Shown here piece after piece: positions 51,401-64,000 of a stretch of DNA of 64,000 nt (the first letter of the stretch is position 1; every line of letters begins with the position of its first letter). Origin of the DNA: Sitta carolinensis (Eukaryota > Chordata > Aves > Passeriformes > Sittidae); contig CM063298.1 in NCBI GenBank assembly GCA_032173965.1, forward strand, positions 11,903,501-11,967,500, given 5' to 3'. The notes below the pieces were generated by a model. It was not told where the DNA came from and ran no database searches. It saw only the letters and a program-made list of their open reading frames with translations. Position numbers and translations under genes: made by a program.

Positions 51401-54400
51401 CCGAATTGCTGTTTATGGGCGAGTTCTTTACAATATTGCCCAGCATCACTGGGCTGTGCTGCCCACTGCCCGTCATGTGAGATTACTCTAATCTGTCTCC
51501 ATTTCCCCCAAAAAAGACAAAAAGACTGGGTTTGTTTAAAAGCGGAGCAGGGAGATGGAAGTTCTGTGAAACTCATGATTTAAAGGGGGACAATCCCCTG
51601 AACTCAGCAGGAAATACGACTGAGCTAACTGGCAAACTGGGACTAAAGCCCCTTCATCAGCAGATCGCAGCACTGCCTACACCAAACCGCGTTTTATTCC
51701 TGCCCATGACACCTCCTCGAACAGCCTGTTGGAGTGTTTAACTGGAATTGATCCCTGCAGGAGTGCCTCAGCCGCACCACTGAAATCCTCTTCCCTCTCT
51801 GTGGCACCTGGAGGCCACCAGTGAGTCCCCAGCACTTCCACCAGCAGCAGGCAGCTCAGCTCTGCTCACTCTGGGAAATCAGCAACGCCACAGAGCTGCA
51901 CCATTTGCGGGCTTGTAGCAAGCCAAGATTACCATCACACTGTGTAAGAGTTTATTGCAAAGCTGCAGAAACATTTTCCTTAATAAACTAAATAGACGAC
52001 AGCCCGAAAAGGAGAAAAGAGGAAGAATTTTAGGTGTCTGGAGAGATTTCAGTGCTTACAACTCATTCCTGGTAAAAAATAAATTCTCTGGACCACCTCT
52101 GCCTCTTATCCTTTTGCAACCAGAAAGACCAGCAACTTCTCCTCCCTCAATAATTTATAGCCTAAAGTTAACATTATGTGCACTAACCTCCTACCATGTA
52201 AAGATTTGACAGATCCACTAACGGATTCATTGCAAGACAAAGCTCTGCTCTTGAGGAGTGCTAGTTCAACTCATCCTTGCACCAGAGATATGAATTCTTG
52301 AACTCAGCTTTACTTAGGTAGCACCAACCCTGCCCTCAGGGAAGCTGAAAACAGCATCTGCATTGGGTCAGCACCTGCAAGCACAGAAAGTCCTTGTCCA
52401 GAAAAAACCCAGCAAAGCAAGAGAGTCAGGGTCTGGAGTTATTGGCTTAACTGTGGAGACAAATAAAAAGGACAAAAGCCCCACAGCTCTTGCAAGGCTT
52501 TTGCTAGCTCAGAGTAGGCCTGTGCAAAATAAGCCTGGCTTGGAAGAGGCTTAAAAGCAGACAAAGAAATCATAATGGTGAGGTATCCAAAACACATCCA
52601 TGGTACCCAGGACACAGGAGGGTCTCCTACAACAGAGGATGTGGGACTAACACAGACCACACTAACACAGAGACGCTGATCTCAGGGTTTGGCTTCAACT
52701 CCATCAGCAATACAACTGGGCTGCTCCCACAAGTCCTAACCAAAGCCTGCTCCTTGCTGTCAGCCTTCTTCTGCACACAGCAGCACTCAGCCAAGAGGCA
52801 CCAATGCCCACTGCTCACACCACAGCCTCTTTCCTCTCACTCCCTTCTCACCCCTTCCACCAAGGCTGAGGCACAGACCCCAGTGTGGCAGAAGCACCAG
52901 CCAGTACTGGTGGGATGTTCAGCCATGAGTCCACAGCCCCAAACAGCTCCCACACCTTCATCACCAACTTGCTCTCTTAATCATAGCAACAGCATCAATC
53001 CTCTCAAAGATGTTAAATCACCCAGGCACTGCTCTTCGCAGGTATTCGAGGCATCTCTCTTCCTCCTAGGTCTTGGGAAAATGCTGTCTTGCAGCAAAGG
53101 GAGCAATATAATCTGTTTCCCAGTTTCCCAGAAAAGGAGTCGGTTCAAGAGAAACAACCACCTCAGGTTTGAGCTGTTCCAGGGTGAGGGTCCATGCCAG
53201 TAATATGGATATAAAAAAGCAGCTGAATGTGAGTGGCCAACCCTGGTCCACCACAGCTGATGCTTAGAAACACCTGACAAATTTCTACCCAGGAGAGCAC
53301 TACAAGATGAACTTCCCAGGCCTTGCCTCTCCTCTGGGACACTCCAAGTCATCACATTTCACCAGCTCCAACTCTGCTAGAAGGTGGGGAAAAAAACACT
53401 CTAACCCACATAGCAAAGAGCCGACTCCAAAAGGAAATACAAGTCAACAGCCACTCCAGCAAGATACAGGTAAGGACCATGTCCCCTAATGCAACATTTA
53501 TGAATCATAGCCCTGCTGAGAGGTTTTTTGTGTTTTCCCCAACACAGAAACAATTGCCCTAATCTGTGTGCCTGCACAGGCAAGTAATGAGTTACACTGA
53601 TAACGCTGCCCTTTGTTAAACACCTGCACCAGTGGCTCAGCATTTGCACAGGGAGGTCTTTGTTTGCCACCTTGACACACATTTCTCCTAATTAAGCTCA
53701 GCCTTCCTGCTCTGGGTCTTTACAACCATGATTAGAGAAAAAAGTCTCCAGATAAACTTTGGAGACCCGAGTGATACCCCAGCTCTCGCCCTCCGGATCA
53801 TAACCCACGCTGGGGGAGTATCCCCAGTGATTTGACTGGGGGAAGACATGCCAAAGTCAGGCTTGGATCACTGTGCTGAGCTGGAGCTCCAAAAGGGGGC
53901 TGGTGGCAGCTCTGCTCCTGCTCCTCTTCCTCACCATGGACAAAACAAAGCAGGGGGGGAGCAGGGACACTTTATTCACCCAGCCGCATTTTCCTCTGTG
54001 CACTGACTTGCCCTGAAACATCTTCCACATCACATCTGAACTAGAGACCACTAGATCTTCCACAGCATGTGGGAAGGGATCTCACAGGGTGGCCAGGGCC
54101 AGTCCGGGCTTGAAACAAACCTTGAGATTTACATCTACAGTTTTTCAAAAAAGCCATGTAGGATCTCCAGGAATTCACTTTTTGCACCTAAAGGGATCCA
54201 ATGGGCACCCAGCAAAGACCTTCAAAACAACAGCTCAGAAAACAGCCAAATTTCCATTTTCATGATGCAAAAAGAAAGTTATGCTTTTTCTGTTCTCTCT
54301 GATCAGGTACACATGTTCCACAGGCCAAGTAATGCCAACAAGGTGCTGCCAAACCTCAGCCTCCACGACTCCACCTGCCTCTTCAGCAGCACCCAAACCA

Positions 54401-57045
54401 GCCTTGGAACTGTGCAGCACTGAGGCTCCTCCTCAGCTGTGGCAAAGGGAAGGGGATGCCTCTGACCATCAGAGGATGGTCCCTGTGGCCAGTTACAGCA
54501 GGGAAGAACAAACTCATCAGAGGAAAACCAGGAGGATGTTCAATCACCCAAGCATGTCCTGTACTCACCACCTGCTCATTACCCTCAGCATCATATTGAG
54601 TGGGTCAAGAATTCAAAATTGGTTTAGACTTTATTCCCAGCTGAGACACCTAATTAACTCCTGAAAGTCTCCTGCTTCCTTCTCAGAGGGGAGGGGTGGC
54701 ACCAACCACAGCCTGGCCATCAGTAATCTGGGCACTGGCCCGGTCAGTGTGACCCTCACTAGGATGAGCTAATTTTGCCACCCACTAGAACAAAAGGCTG
54801 GCAAATTAATACACCGGTGATCCTCTCAGTACTGATCCCTAAATGCATTTTAACACAAATGGGATTTCACCTCAACTCATTTGTTAATGGATTTGTGATT
54901 TGCTCTCATAAAGGAATAGCACTGGAAATCAAGATCTCTCCATGGTAAACAGACCAGAGCAGTGAGACATTTGTCCAGAATGAGATTTTTTTCTGCCAAC
55001 ATCTCTAGTCAGGCCAGGATGAGCCTCCTGACTCTTCCCTCCCATTGACATCTCACATCAAGCATCAAAGACAGAAAATACAATTAATTTCTAGGACAAA
55101 AACCCAGCATGCCTACCGAGGCAATCAGGCTGAAGGTTTGTGGTGCCATCACATCCCTGGGTCCCCAATGACACTGCAGGACTTGGACTAAAGTAGAAGG
55201 AACCAAACCAGCCTTGGGAAGGAGAGAAATTCCCAGTGAAGGAGGGAGACAGTGCCAATTAGGGAAACATGAAGGAGCAGGTCTGTCTACAAACTGCCTT
55301 TCTGCTCAGTCATTACCTGGGATCATGGCTTGGCCATAAACAGTCAATGCCATCCAGCCAAGAGCTCTTTAAAAAGCAGGCTCAGCTGGTGGAGATGCTC
55401 TGCTGCAAGTACAACAGATGCAAAGCACTTCTTCTCATTAAAAAGGTATTCACATAATTAGAGACTTCACAGGGCCATACCAATGATTTGATCTAGTCCA
55501 GAGCACTCAGGCACTATTTAAGAGGGCCTGCTTGCCATTTCTGATGGCTTGGGTTGTCTTTGTGTGTAAACCTGCCATCTCCCAACACCCCACACACTGC
55601 AATGGCAGCTCCATCGCTTCCTGCTGACAACCAGGAAGGACCTGATGAGTGAAGCTACACGTGCCAAAGCCCACCAGCAACCTCCAGCATCCTACCCTGC
55701 TTTCATTCAGAGCCAACTTCCTTCCAGAGCCAGACGTGGGGCTGAATTATCCCCAGGTCCTTCAAGCCCTTGTACATAAAGAGCACTGTGGGCCAGTCTG
55801 CCAAGGCCTTAGAGCACAACCCAAGTGAAATGACTTTTCCCTGAACACAGAGGACTCTGAATGACAGCCATTATTATTCAGATGAAACCAAGTGTCAGAT
55901 TAACAAATCAATGGGCATAAGAGATATAAAATGGGTGACCATTGAAGTCTTTCAAATACCCAAACATATGGATGAACCAAATGTGAATTGTAATTGACTC
56001 ACCCACACCTTTGATCTCTACACCCTTGGGTTCTCAAAGAGACAGCCCAACCCCCTCCGACCCGGGCTGAGCCGATCTGGGACTCCATTGTGAGCCTCAC
56101 AAAGTCCTTTCTCTCTGCCTCCAGCCCTGGACAGAGAGGCAGCTTGGTGCTTGGAAAGTGAGAAAAGCCAGCTCTGCCTTGGAGAGCCAGGGAGCTGGAG
56201 ATGGACAACCTACACTTCAAAAACACCACCTCTCCCCCGGAGCCCATCATCCCGGCATCTCCTCCACCAGTCCTCACCCCTGGGGGCGGCCCTCAGTCAG
56301 CCAGGTGTGCATGAGGAGGTGGCCTAGGAAGCAGCAGAGAGGGTCTGGAGTGAACATGGGCAGTGACAATGCTCATTCCCCTCTGGTCCTGGAGCCAGAT
56401 GTGGGGGTCTCTTTGCTTTTCAAGGATTTCCCTGTGCAAAACCAAGGATCAGACTTTGCTGATGGGTTCAGGGAGTATACATGCCTCTGCTGTAAAATCT
56501 GGGCTGGGCTGGAAGAGTTGGAAACTGCTCTGCCCTTCTCCAACTGCCTTGACAGCACATAATCCCATACACTTGATTAAGAAATCTTAAGAAATTTTAG
56601 TTTTCCCTAACATGTCTCTGCAGCTACATTGAAAATAACACAGAGCTTAAATAAACGTTACCCTTAAATTTTTACATTTGGAGTTTGGAGAGAGTTGTGA
56701 CCAGTCTTAGAGAGATAAGTGAGAAAATAAATAAAAGAGCATTATCAATTTTGATACCTCAGCTCTCCAGGAGTCACAAGTCAAGCAATTGTTTGGGTTT
56801 AGTTTCAAGCCTCATTACAAACTTCAGTTTCTATAGCTCTTCCAGGAAACCTAGCCCAGCTTATCCTTCCCCCTGCATTCTGCAAATGCCACACAAACCT
56901 GCCTTCAGGGAGGTTTTGGACCCCACACTGAAGCCTCCCCGTGTTCCCCATGATGGGGAAGAAGCTGTCCAGCTTAGCTCTCGCTATACTGTCAGAGCAA
57001 CAGGAGCGTTGGGATGACTGCTACTGAAGGCAAATGCCAGCAGCA

Positions 57046-57099
57046 ATTCCCAGCGCGGGGCTGTTCCCAGCTATTCCCAGCGCGGGGCTGTTCCCAGCA
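57046..57099 (+). repeat. 27-bp tandem duplication in the CpG block
   Basis: The 27-base unit starting attcccagcgcggggctgtt at 57046 repeats at 57073 with a change only at its end. GC-rich. Confidence 0.9.
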
Positions 57100-57414
57100 G
57101 CAGGCACCACCACCGAGTGAAGCGATTCTCTCCGGGAAGGCAGAGACCTGGCACGTGCCCTGGTTCCCGGCACCAGGAGTGGGTTTGGATGGGGGAAGCG
57201 GGTGAGGCAGAGCAGGCGCTGCTCTGCCCCTCTCATTTTTGGGCTCCAACCCAGCTGTGCAGCTGCTTGACCCAACTGGTGAGCGCTGCTGGAGCAGCGA
57301 CAACTGCAGGGCTCGCTGCGGAGGAGCCGCGGGGCAGGAAGGCTGTGGGGAGGAAGGCGGACCAGAGGAAACTCGCGGGCTCTTAATCTGCTTTAAGAGC
57401 ACACGAGCTTTCTG

Positions 57415-57422
57415 TTTATATA
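57415..57422 (-). promoter_or_regulatory. TATA box-like motif (TATATAAA) in the CpG block
   Basis: On the minus strand the sequence reads ggctatatataaacag. A CCAAGGTCA nuclear-receptor half-site type motif lies about 36 bases upstream (57458-57466, TGACCTTGG on plus). Initiation would be expected near 57385-57392, heading toward the HS3ST3 last exon. AT-rich octamers occur by chance, so this is only a candidate. Confidence 0.35.
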
Positions 57423-60400
57423 TAGCCTAATTAACTATTCCACTGCATTGAGCAGTTTGACCTTGGAACGGTCTCGGGGGCCGGCGGCAGTGGCGGCGCA
57501 CCGGGGCGGCCGGCCAAGGCTCCGGTGTGTGCCCGGGCAGGCGCAGGGCTGCTGGCTCCTGTGCCGGTAATTGCCAGCCTTGGAGCAGACTGCAGCTCCA
57601 GGCCGCTCTCGGCCCGCAGCAAACCCTAACCGGTTAATCCACTCCTGCTTCGGCAAGGCTGATATCTCCTCTCAAGGCTCCCTTCCTTCCCTGCTCAACG
57701 CCCCGTGTTAGCTATTCCCTCTTCTTTTCCAAAGCCGTGCAGACAGCCCAAGGCTCGTTAGTTACCAGAGCAGCTCAAGAGGGAACTTGAAAGGGGGAAA
57801 GAAAAGCTGTTAGAAGCTTTGTAAGTTGCAGCAAGTCCAGGGCACTGCGCTGGGAGAAAGGCAGGCGGGCTCTGCTAAGCACGTCCGTAGCACGGGGCAG
57901 TGCCGCCGGGCTCTCCGCTGCTCGCTTCGCTCGGCACAGCCATGGTGAAGGCAGAACAGCAGCCCGAGGATGCTCAGGGCCGCCCAGAGATCTACCACTG
58001 CCACACTGGTCCCAGATGAGACCTTCACAGGCTTGCTCCGCTCCAGTCCACGTGTGGAAGGTGGAACCCCCTAGCCCTCGGGAGAGCGGCTCTGATCTGG
58101 CACGGTTCATGAAATGTGGCACCAGAGGTGCTCCGAGCAGAGGCACAGCATCTCGGTGGCAGGCAGCACGTTTGTTCCAACACGCAGAGACACCGGGCAC
58201 AGCACAGTCACGGGGTCCTTGTGCAATTCCCGTTTGGCAGCAGCATTCCCAGCCCTGTGTACAAACCAGCTGAGGCTGTGTACAGCCACTCCGGGACCGA
58301 GGGGCTGGGACACACCTCCTGTTTGCTCCAGCACCTCCTGATTTCCTTCCAAGTCTAACACACCTTTAGAAAAACAAACCGAAGACATGCCAAAGCTGCA
58401 GGACTTGCCAGTTTTTAAACAAATATTTAATAGCTCAGTGAAGCAGCAAAGCGCTTTATGAGGAAGACACCGGGGTTTCGTCCTCCCCCTAGTGACAGGA
58501 GGATCCACGCTCTGAGCCTGCTCAGCTGCCCTTTCACTAAATGAGCACTTCTCCAAAGATCTTCTACACCTCCCATTCACTCACACTTGAAGTTTTCAGT
58601 TTTTACATTCCCACACATTCAAGCTTTAATGCAAGTTTGTGTTTGATAATCAAAAAAGGCTGGAAGTTTGGGGCTTTAATATAAAGCTTGTCAGGCTGCT
58701 TTATAGAAGTTAATAATTGTAACAGATTTTGGTTTCTGTGGGGACGTTTTCTGCACAATCACATGGATACACACTGAGGGTGTGATCTCAGAGCCTTTCC
58801 CTAGGAAGAGTTCTGGACTGCATTAGACACAGTCATGTTTGGGGACCTGGTTCAGTCTTTGTCACCACAGACTGCTGAAGACTTGTCTCCTCATCAGAGC
58901 CAACTTCCCACATGAAAAAAGTGTATTTTTAAAGGGAATTGGTGTAGCAGAATACAGTCACACTCAGTTCTGTTGGACCGTGTTCGTGGCAATGCAGGTT
59001 CTGGCCTTGTGTTCACTCTCAGGAAGGATCTATCAAATGCACACATTCACCTATAATGTTGTACATTGGCATATAAAATGAAAGCCCGTGCACAATAATT
59101 ATCCCTCTCTTCTGGAAGAGCTGCCTGCTGCACTGACAGGAATGCAAAGTCTGTGCCAGTTCCAGGGAAAGGTTACAACTGCTCACTTTCATTACAAACC
59201 AGACACTTTGGTGGATTCACAGAAATTCCCAGCAGTACCAGCTGACAAGACTGGCTAAATTACAACTTTGACCTATGGAATTTCACCAGCACAGCACTCT
59301 CAAGAAGACCAGGACAAGGGAGGATGCCACCCAACAGCACAGGGATAGCAAAGCCGGGCTCCACGTGAAACCACACCAAGGGCACGGTCAGCCAAGCAGC
59401 TCTGCATCCCCGACAGGCTGCAAATTAAACTCTGTGTCAGCTCTGCTGCCAGACAGAGCCCTGACTCCCTTGATGCCAGGGCTAGGGCACACCATACCTC
59501 TGTAGAGATGGTCTTCCCCCTCCTCTTTCTGTATGGAGACGAGAAAACAAAATTGCTGTAGGAGCAGGCTGGCTCCAGGGCGTTTCCAAGGAGGTTAATG
59601 CAGATGTAAAGCATTTAGCGGAACCTGGAATTATTTTTCTCTAAATAAAGTTTCCCTAGCCACCATGTGGCAGGGCACTGCCACGCTCATATATCTTGAT
59701 GGAAAGATTTTAAAAATTGAATTATTCATTTACCAAAAATCAGTGTGAGATCTGCCAGCGGCACCTGTACACCTGTTTTCCTCTAACACTCCCACCAACA
59801 TCATCTGAAGTCCCAAACATCCAAGTTCCTGTTCTTCTCTGAATGCTTCCTGAGGCCACAGGGCCAGGAAGAAAGGTCAGGCAGCCAAGCACGCCAGCTC
59901 ACAGCTCCCTAAAAGTCCCTCCTCCCCTCTGAACCTTCCCAATACAAGGGCACCACATGCTAAATCATCATCACCGAGTTAATTTTCCTCTTCCTTCGGT
60001 GCTCTTCCTAAGAGGAATCCACCATGTGGAAGGCTGAAAGCCAGTGTGGCACCAGGAGAGATTGTCCCCATGGGATCCCTATTCCAGATGGACTAAGGAA
60101 CACTGCACATCCCAGCCAAGCAGACCCTGCTCTCCCTGCATGGAGACAGAGGGACCCTGCTCCTGACCTCCACTGCTTCCCCTCGTCTGACCCAGGGCAC
60201 ACCGTGATGCCTGCCCCCACTTGTCTCTGCACCCCTACACCTCCCTCAGACTGGGAGCAACTCCAGGTTACACCACCACGAACACCTCTCCTGAACTCAC
60301 CCCACCTTTCCTCTGAGCCTGCTGATAATCTATGTTTCATCGCAGGACCACTTGTTTCCATTAAGAAAGCAAAGATAAGGTCCATTTACCCCGTTGTCTC

Positions 60401-61301
60401 CTGGCTGCTGCTGGGCTGAGCACCTTTAAAAAACACATGGTGTTTCTTGCAATCTAATTAAACACACAGCAAGCTGCTGAAAGACCTGGAATTACAACGG
60501 TTAGGGCAAGCCCCAGTACAGTCATTAGCAGCAAGTCAGGACCCAGCACAGCACTTAGTCATTTCCCAAACCAAGGAAGGAGCCTCTCCAGTCGGTCCTC
60601 ACACACCACATGGTGACAACAGGTAGTAGCTGATAGCCCCTGACCCACTGAGACAACGTGCCCCACTATTTGTTGCTTTGAACCCAGTGTTACCCATCCC
60701 ACATGGCCCTGGCCTATTCATTATCACCGGAACCCATTGGTCACCCATGGTCACACCACCAGGAGACATGAATCCCATGCTGAATGATCACTAAATTAGC
60801 TCCCTAGTTGGGATGGGTAAATAGCCCAAACTCAGGCTCAAGTGAACAGAGCAGCTCAGTAAGAGAAGCCCAAATACAGGACATTCCTATCATCAGGCAG
60901 ATTGGAAATACAGCTCCCAAGAACAGTGGTTCGGGTAGAATTTCTATAGCCACTGCACCCACGGCTTCCTGGGTGCTTTAAAAAACAAAGCCTTGCCTAG
61001 AAGTGCCTTGACATATCCAACGCTTGGTGTGTGTTACAGACACCTGCCATGGCCCACTTGAAAAGAAAAAAAAAATAATAAATCCCAACCCCAGAGCTGA
61101 GCCTTTTTCATTCCCATCATTTTCATGCCAAGGAGCACAATGCTCCCTGAGCTAACACGATTAGCCAGGCAGATCCACCATCCGCATCCGTCACCCCCAA
61201 TGCTTGGTCAACTTTGAAAAGTTCAGCAGCTCAACAGGTGAGGCCATGAAACCCGATCACGACAGACAATGTCATCCCCCCAGCGTCGTGCTGGGAAGGA
61301 C

Positions 61302-61316
61302 TCGTCACGTGCGTCA
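61302..61316. promoter_or_regulatory. Compact CRE/E-box cluster
   Basis: TCGTCACGTGCGTCA holds the palindromic E-box CACGTG (61306-61311) and two CGTCA half-CRE motifs (61303-61307 and 61312-61316) in 15 bases. The surrounding 61230-61370 is unusually CpG-rich for this intron. Protein binding is inferred. Confidence 0.4.
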
Positions 61317-64000
61317 TATCGGGCAACACGCTTGAAAGAGAGCAGCGCGCTGAAACCCCAGCAACACGAATAATCTTGGCCATCTGTTTGAACAACTCAA
61401 TCCTCCTCAGATCTAAAGGAATGATCCCATGCAAACACAAGGGCCTTGCTGACTGATTATAGCAGCCCAGCCCTTCTTTTTGGGGCCACTTTCCTCCCAG
61501 CGTTACACAGCAGCTCAGGGCGCCTCGTGGGGAGCGGTGGCCAGGGGGCACTGAACTCCATGCACATTCTGAGGGGACCGTGAGCAGTCCCCACTTCCTT
61601 AAGCACAACACAATGTCAATAGTTGAGTTTTAATTTTTTTTTCACATCAAGAAAACAAAATCTCAGTACCAAAATTGTTTGGCAAAACCTTCCCAGGGAA
61701 CACAACTGTCCTTTAGGAGATGCTTGTTCTGACCCAGCGCAACTCATGGGAAGGCAGTGAAGGAATCGGTCTTTGCTCAGATGCAGTCATTTGCACCCAA
61801 AGTCCAGTTGGGAGTATCAGGACTGTTCCCAAACTTCCTGGGGCCAATAAATCATGTGACACTCAGCGGAAACCAACCACGGTTCTGTCTGTGCTGCCAA
61901 GTCCATGCCTCACTGGGACAGCAATTAAGCAGCAGGTATTAAACCTTCACTAAAGATGAGATTATAGAGAATGGCCAAACACAGGGGCAAAATCCTGCCT
62001 TGCTCAAAATTTGGCTCATCAGGGCTTTCACCCCAGACTTTTAACCATCATTTCCTCATTCCCTTTCTCCCAGCTTGGCCGATTACAAACATCAGCTTGT
62101 ACCCCACACATTCCTTGGGGAAGAAAAAAGGAGGCTCATGGGTTACAATAAAAAGAAATAAGGACGTTTCTTCCAATTCAGGAATTACTGTCAAGCAGCT
62201 CTTTGTGCACTAAAGTCCAAGCAATTTGGCAGTCTAAGAAATGCATGTTTGAAACAGTTTATCACACACCACTGGACCACAGGGCCTGATCCTGCTCATC
62301 TAAATAACCCAGTCTCAGCTAGGAGCATGAATTAAGACAACTCAGCAGTAGTGGGAAGACAAAGCACCAGCATTTTAACAATTGTCCATAAGAGAAAAGA
62401 AGAAAAAAAGTACAAGAGGTCTCCCTGGTGCACTGCTAGAGGCAGAGGAGCTCAGCCTGGTGCTGCTGTTCCAGCCGGCACAGCCACAGTGCAGGGGTTC
62501 CCAGCAGAGAGCTACAGACTTGAAATATAAATCAGTGATGTTGAGTAGGCTTGAAAATGCCCAGCCCAAGGCAGGAGGGACTGGGCATTACAGCCCGCTG
62601 GGCTGAAAATAATAATAAAAAAACCCAAACCAAAACACGTAACACTAATGACAATCATTTTTTCTTACATTAACTATGGGACAACAGGCTTTCAAATCCC
62701 TAGGACATTTCAAAATGCATCATTGTTGAATCAAATGAAGAAAATAATAAAAGAAATTAAAAAACCGATTTTCTAGGCTTGTAAGAAACACTTCTTTCCT
62801 CCCCGCCATGCTCGGCAGCAAACCCCAAAGAGAACAACGCCGCCGCTGCTGCACACTGCTCACAGACACATGCACAGCTGAACTCCCTACTGCCGCAAAG
62901 AGGGAACTTCTCTACTGTCCAAAAACACAAGGCACTTCATAAAATTAGTTTGCAATAGTGGCTGGATCTCATTTCTCCTCTGTCATGGTACATATTTTCA
63001 CTAGAAGCATTTAACATGTTGTATTCATTACGGGGGAGGGGGGGAACCCTACGATGTGCATACAGAAGTTATTTCCACCAAATTTTAGTTATCTCACTAT
63101 CGAAAAAAAGCATTTAACTTTTCCTGTTTTCCCCCTGCTTTTCAGAAATGATAATTAGCACCACTTGATGGTGTTCTGCATTCCATAATATGGAAACAAA
63201 CCAACAGATTTAATTTCACTTGTCAGAAAATGGAACAAGGAACAAGTTTGTGTTCCCTCCTTCTAAAGTTATTTTTGATAGATGAAAACTTCAGACAGAA
63301 ATCAGTACCTAAACAGGATTAATCACAATCAACTCCAAAAATAAGAATTTGTCAAGCTAAGTAAATCTGATGCCTCTGCATCTTGAAAATCTGAAAAAGA
63401 TTTTGGTCAGCAGGAACAACTTAAACAAACAAAAACTCCTAACAAATATATAAACAACTTTAGCCAGTTAGCTAAAATACACTTCAAATGAGACATGGGT
63501 CAAAAATTCTATCTTCATCTTTTCAAAGTCAGGCAATTGGATTTATACTGCACTCTGGGTGCTGAGGACACAGTAACTCTCCCAGCTCCAAAGTTCAGTT
63601 GATTTGACCAAAAGCCTCTGAAAAATAGAGATGAGGCTTGCCCAGCTCACTGCATGATGCTGACACCACACACCTTTTATAGCATATTTAACCCAACTGT
63701 ACTGAACCTCAAGAAAATCTAAACACATCTCCCTATTGATACTATGATAATAAATAAAAGCCTCATTAGGTCTGGGAGAAATAAACTTGTTCTTGAGAAG
63801 CCAAGATTCACTGAAGTCAGCAAGAGCTTGGAGTTACTACTGTATAGGACATGACTTCTAAAGACAAAATTTATAGGAACAAACTTCTGCAACTAATTCT
63901 AATTAAGTTACGAATTATGCACAATATATAACAACTTGTCTTCTGGTTTTCATCCTCCCCCAAGTATTTTGCATTATTTATTCCCCCCTAACTGACCCAG

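Larger units (their letters stand above)
57030..57960. promoter_or_regulatory. CpG island-like block inside the HS3ST3 intron
   Basis: Dense CpG over three sub-blocks: about 57040-57370, 57460-57620 (ggccggcggcagtggcggcg, accggggcggccggcc) and 57840-57960, separated by AT-rich DNA. None of its ORFs contains the HS3ST3 exon 1 motifs, so it is not the missing first exon. Between the first two sub-blocks is a TATA-like motif on the minus strand. It may mark an alternative promoter, a noncoding transcript or an enhancer. Confidence 0.6.
42830..64000 (-). other. Partial intron of HS3ST3 (upstream of the last exon)
   Basis: The region runs from the splice acceptor to the window edge. No ORF here carries the exon 1 hallmarks of the family: an N-terminal membrane anchor and the K-G-G-T-R PAPS loop followed by the P-H-F-F-D segment. 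Human HS3ST3 genes have two coding exons with a very large intron, so a first exon beyond the window is expected. Apart from the CpG-rich patches, short tandem repeats and candidate regulatory motifs listed separately, I see no gene in it. Confidence 0.75.

Noticed and set aside
51079..51576. Minus-strand ORF of 165 codons over the CpG cluster
   Set aside because: No family resemblance. GC-rich sequence lengthens chance ORFs, and it lacks the HS3ST3 exon 1 motifs.
56992..58200. CpG block as HS3ST3 exon 1
   Set aside because: None of the ORFs in this block (63, 73, 136 and 141 codons among them) contains the membrane anchor or the K-G-G-T-R and P-H-F-F-D segments expected in exon 1.
1..64000. 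tRNA, rRNA or other structured RNA genes
   Set aside because: I looked for tRNA-like A and B boxes and for conserved rRNA phrases and saw none convincing. A covariance-model search was not possible here.

Overview
This is a gene-poor stretch of vertebrate nuclear DNA, most likely avian. The evidence for a bird is six truncated copies of a CR1-type LINE 3' end (one ending in the ATTCTGTG octamer typical of bird CR1), otherwise low interspersed-repeat density, and a vertebrate heparan sulfate 3-O-sulfotransferase exon. Nothing indicates prokaryotic DNA: there are no operons, no ribosome-binding sites, and long ORFs occur only inside tandem repeats, CR1 copies or opposite the one real exon. I cannot name the species.

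Only one protein-coding element is firmly supported: the last coding exon of an HS3ST3-type gene (3A1/3B1) on the minus strand at 42211-42829. It carries the C-terminal 205 codons of the Golgi sulfotransferase domain and has a clear splice acceptor on its upstream side. Exon 1 (cytoplasmic tail, membrane anchor and the 5'-phosphosulfate loop) is not recognisable anywhere in 42830-64000, so that stretch is probably the 3' part of a large intron. Below the stop codon, the first AATAAA on the coding strand that I found is at 38696-38701, which suggests a 3'UTR of about 3.5 kb.

Layout. 1-310: flank. 311-2779: a 20-bp minisatellite of about 124 units. 2780-38670: intergenic DNA with CR1 fragments, microsatellites and several AT-rich unique tracts that may be conserved noncoding elements. 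38670-42210: probable 3'UTR. 42211-42829: HS3ST3 last exon. 42830-64000: intron, holding a small CpG cluster with an inverted repeat (about 51.3 kb), a CpG island-like block with an embedded minus-strand TATA motif (about 57.0-58.0 kb), and a compact CRE/E-box cluster (61.3 kb).

I found no convincing undescribed gene system. The most unusual objects are the minisatellite, which is open in all three minus-strand frames, a hairpin directly abutting the poly(A) signal, and the intronic CpG block with a TATA motif on the same strand as HS3ST3.
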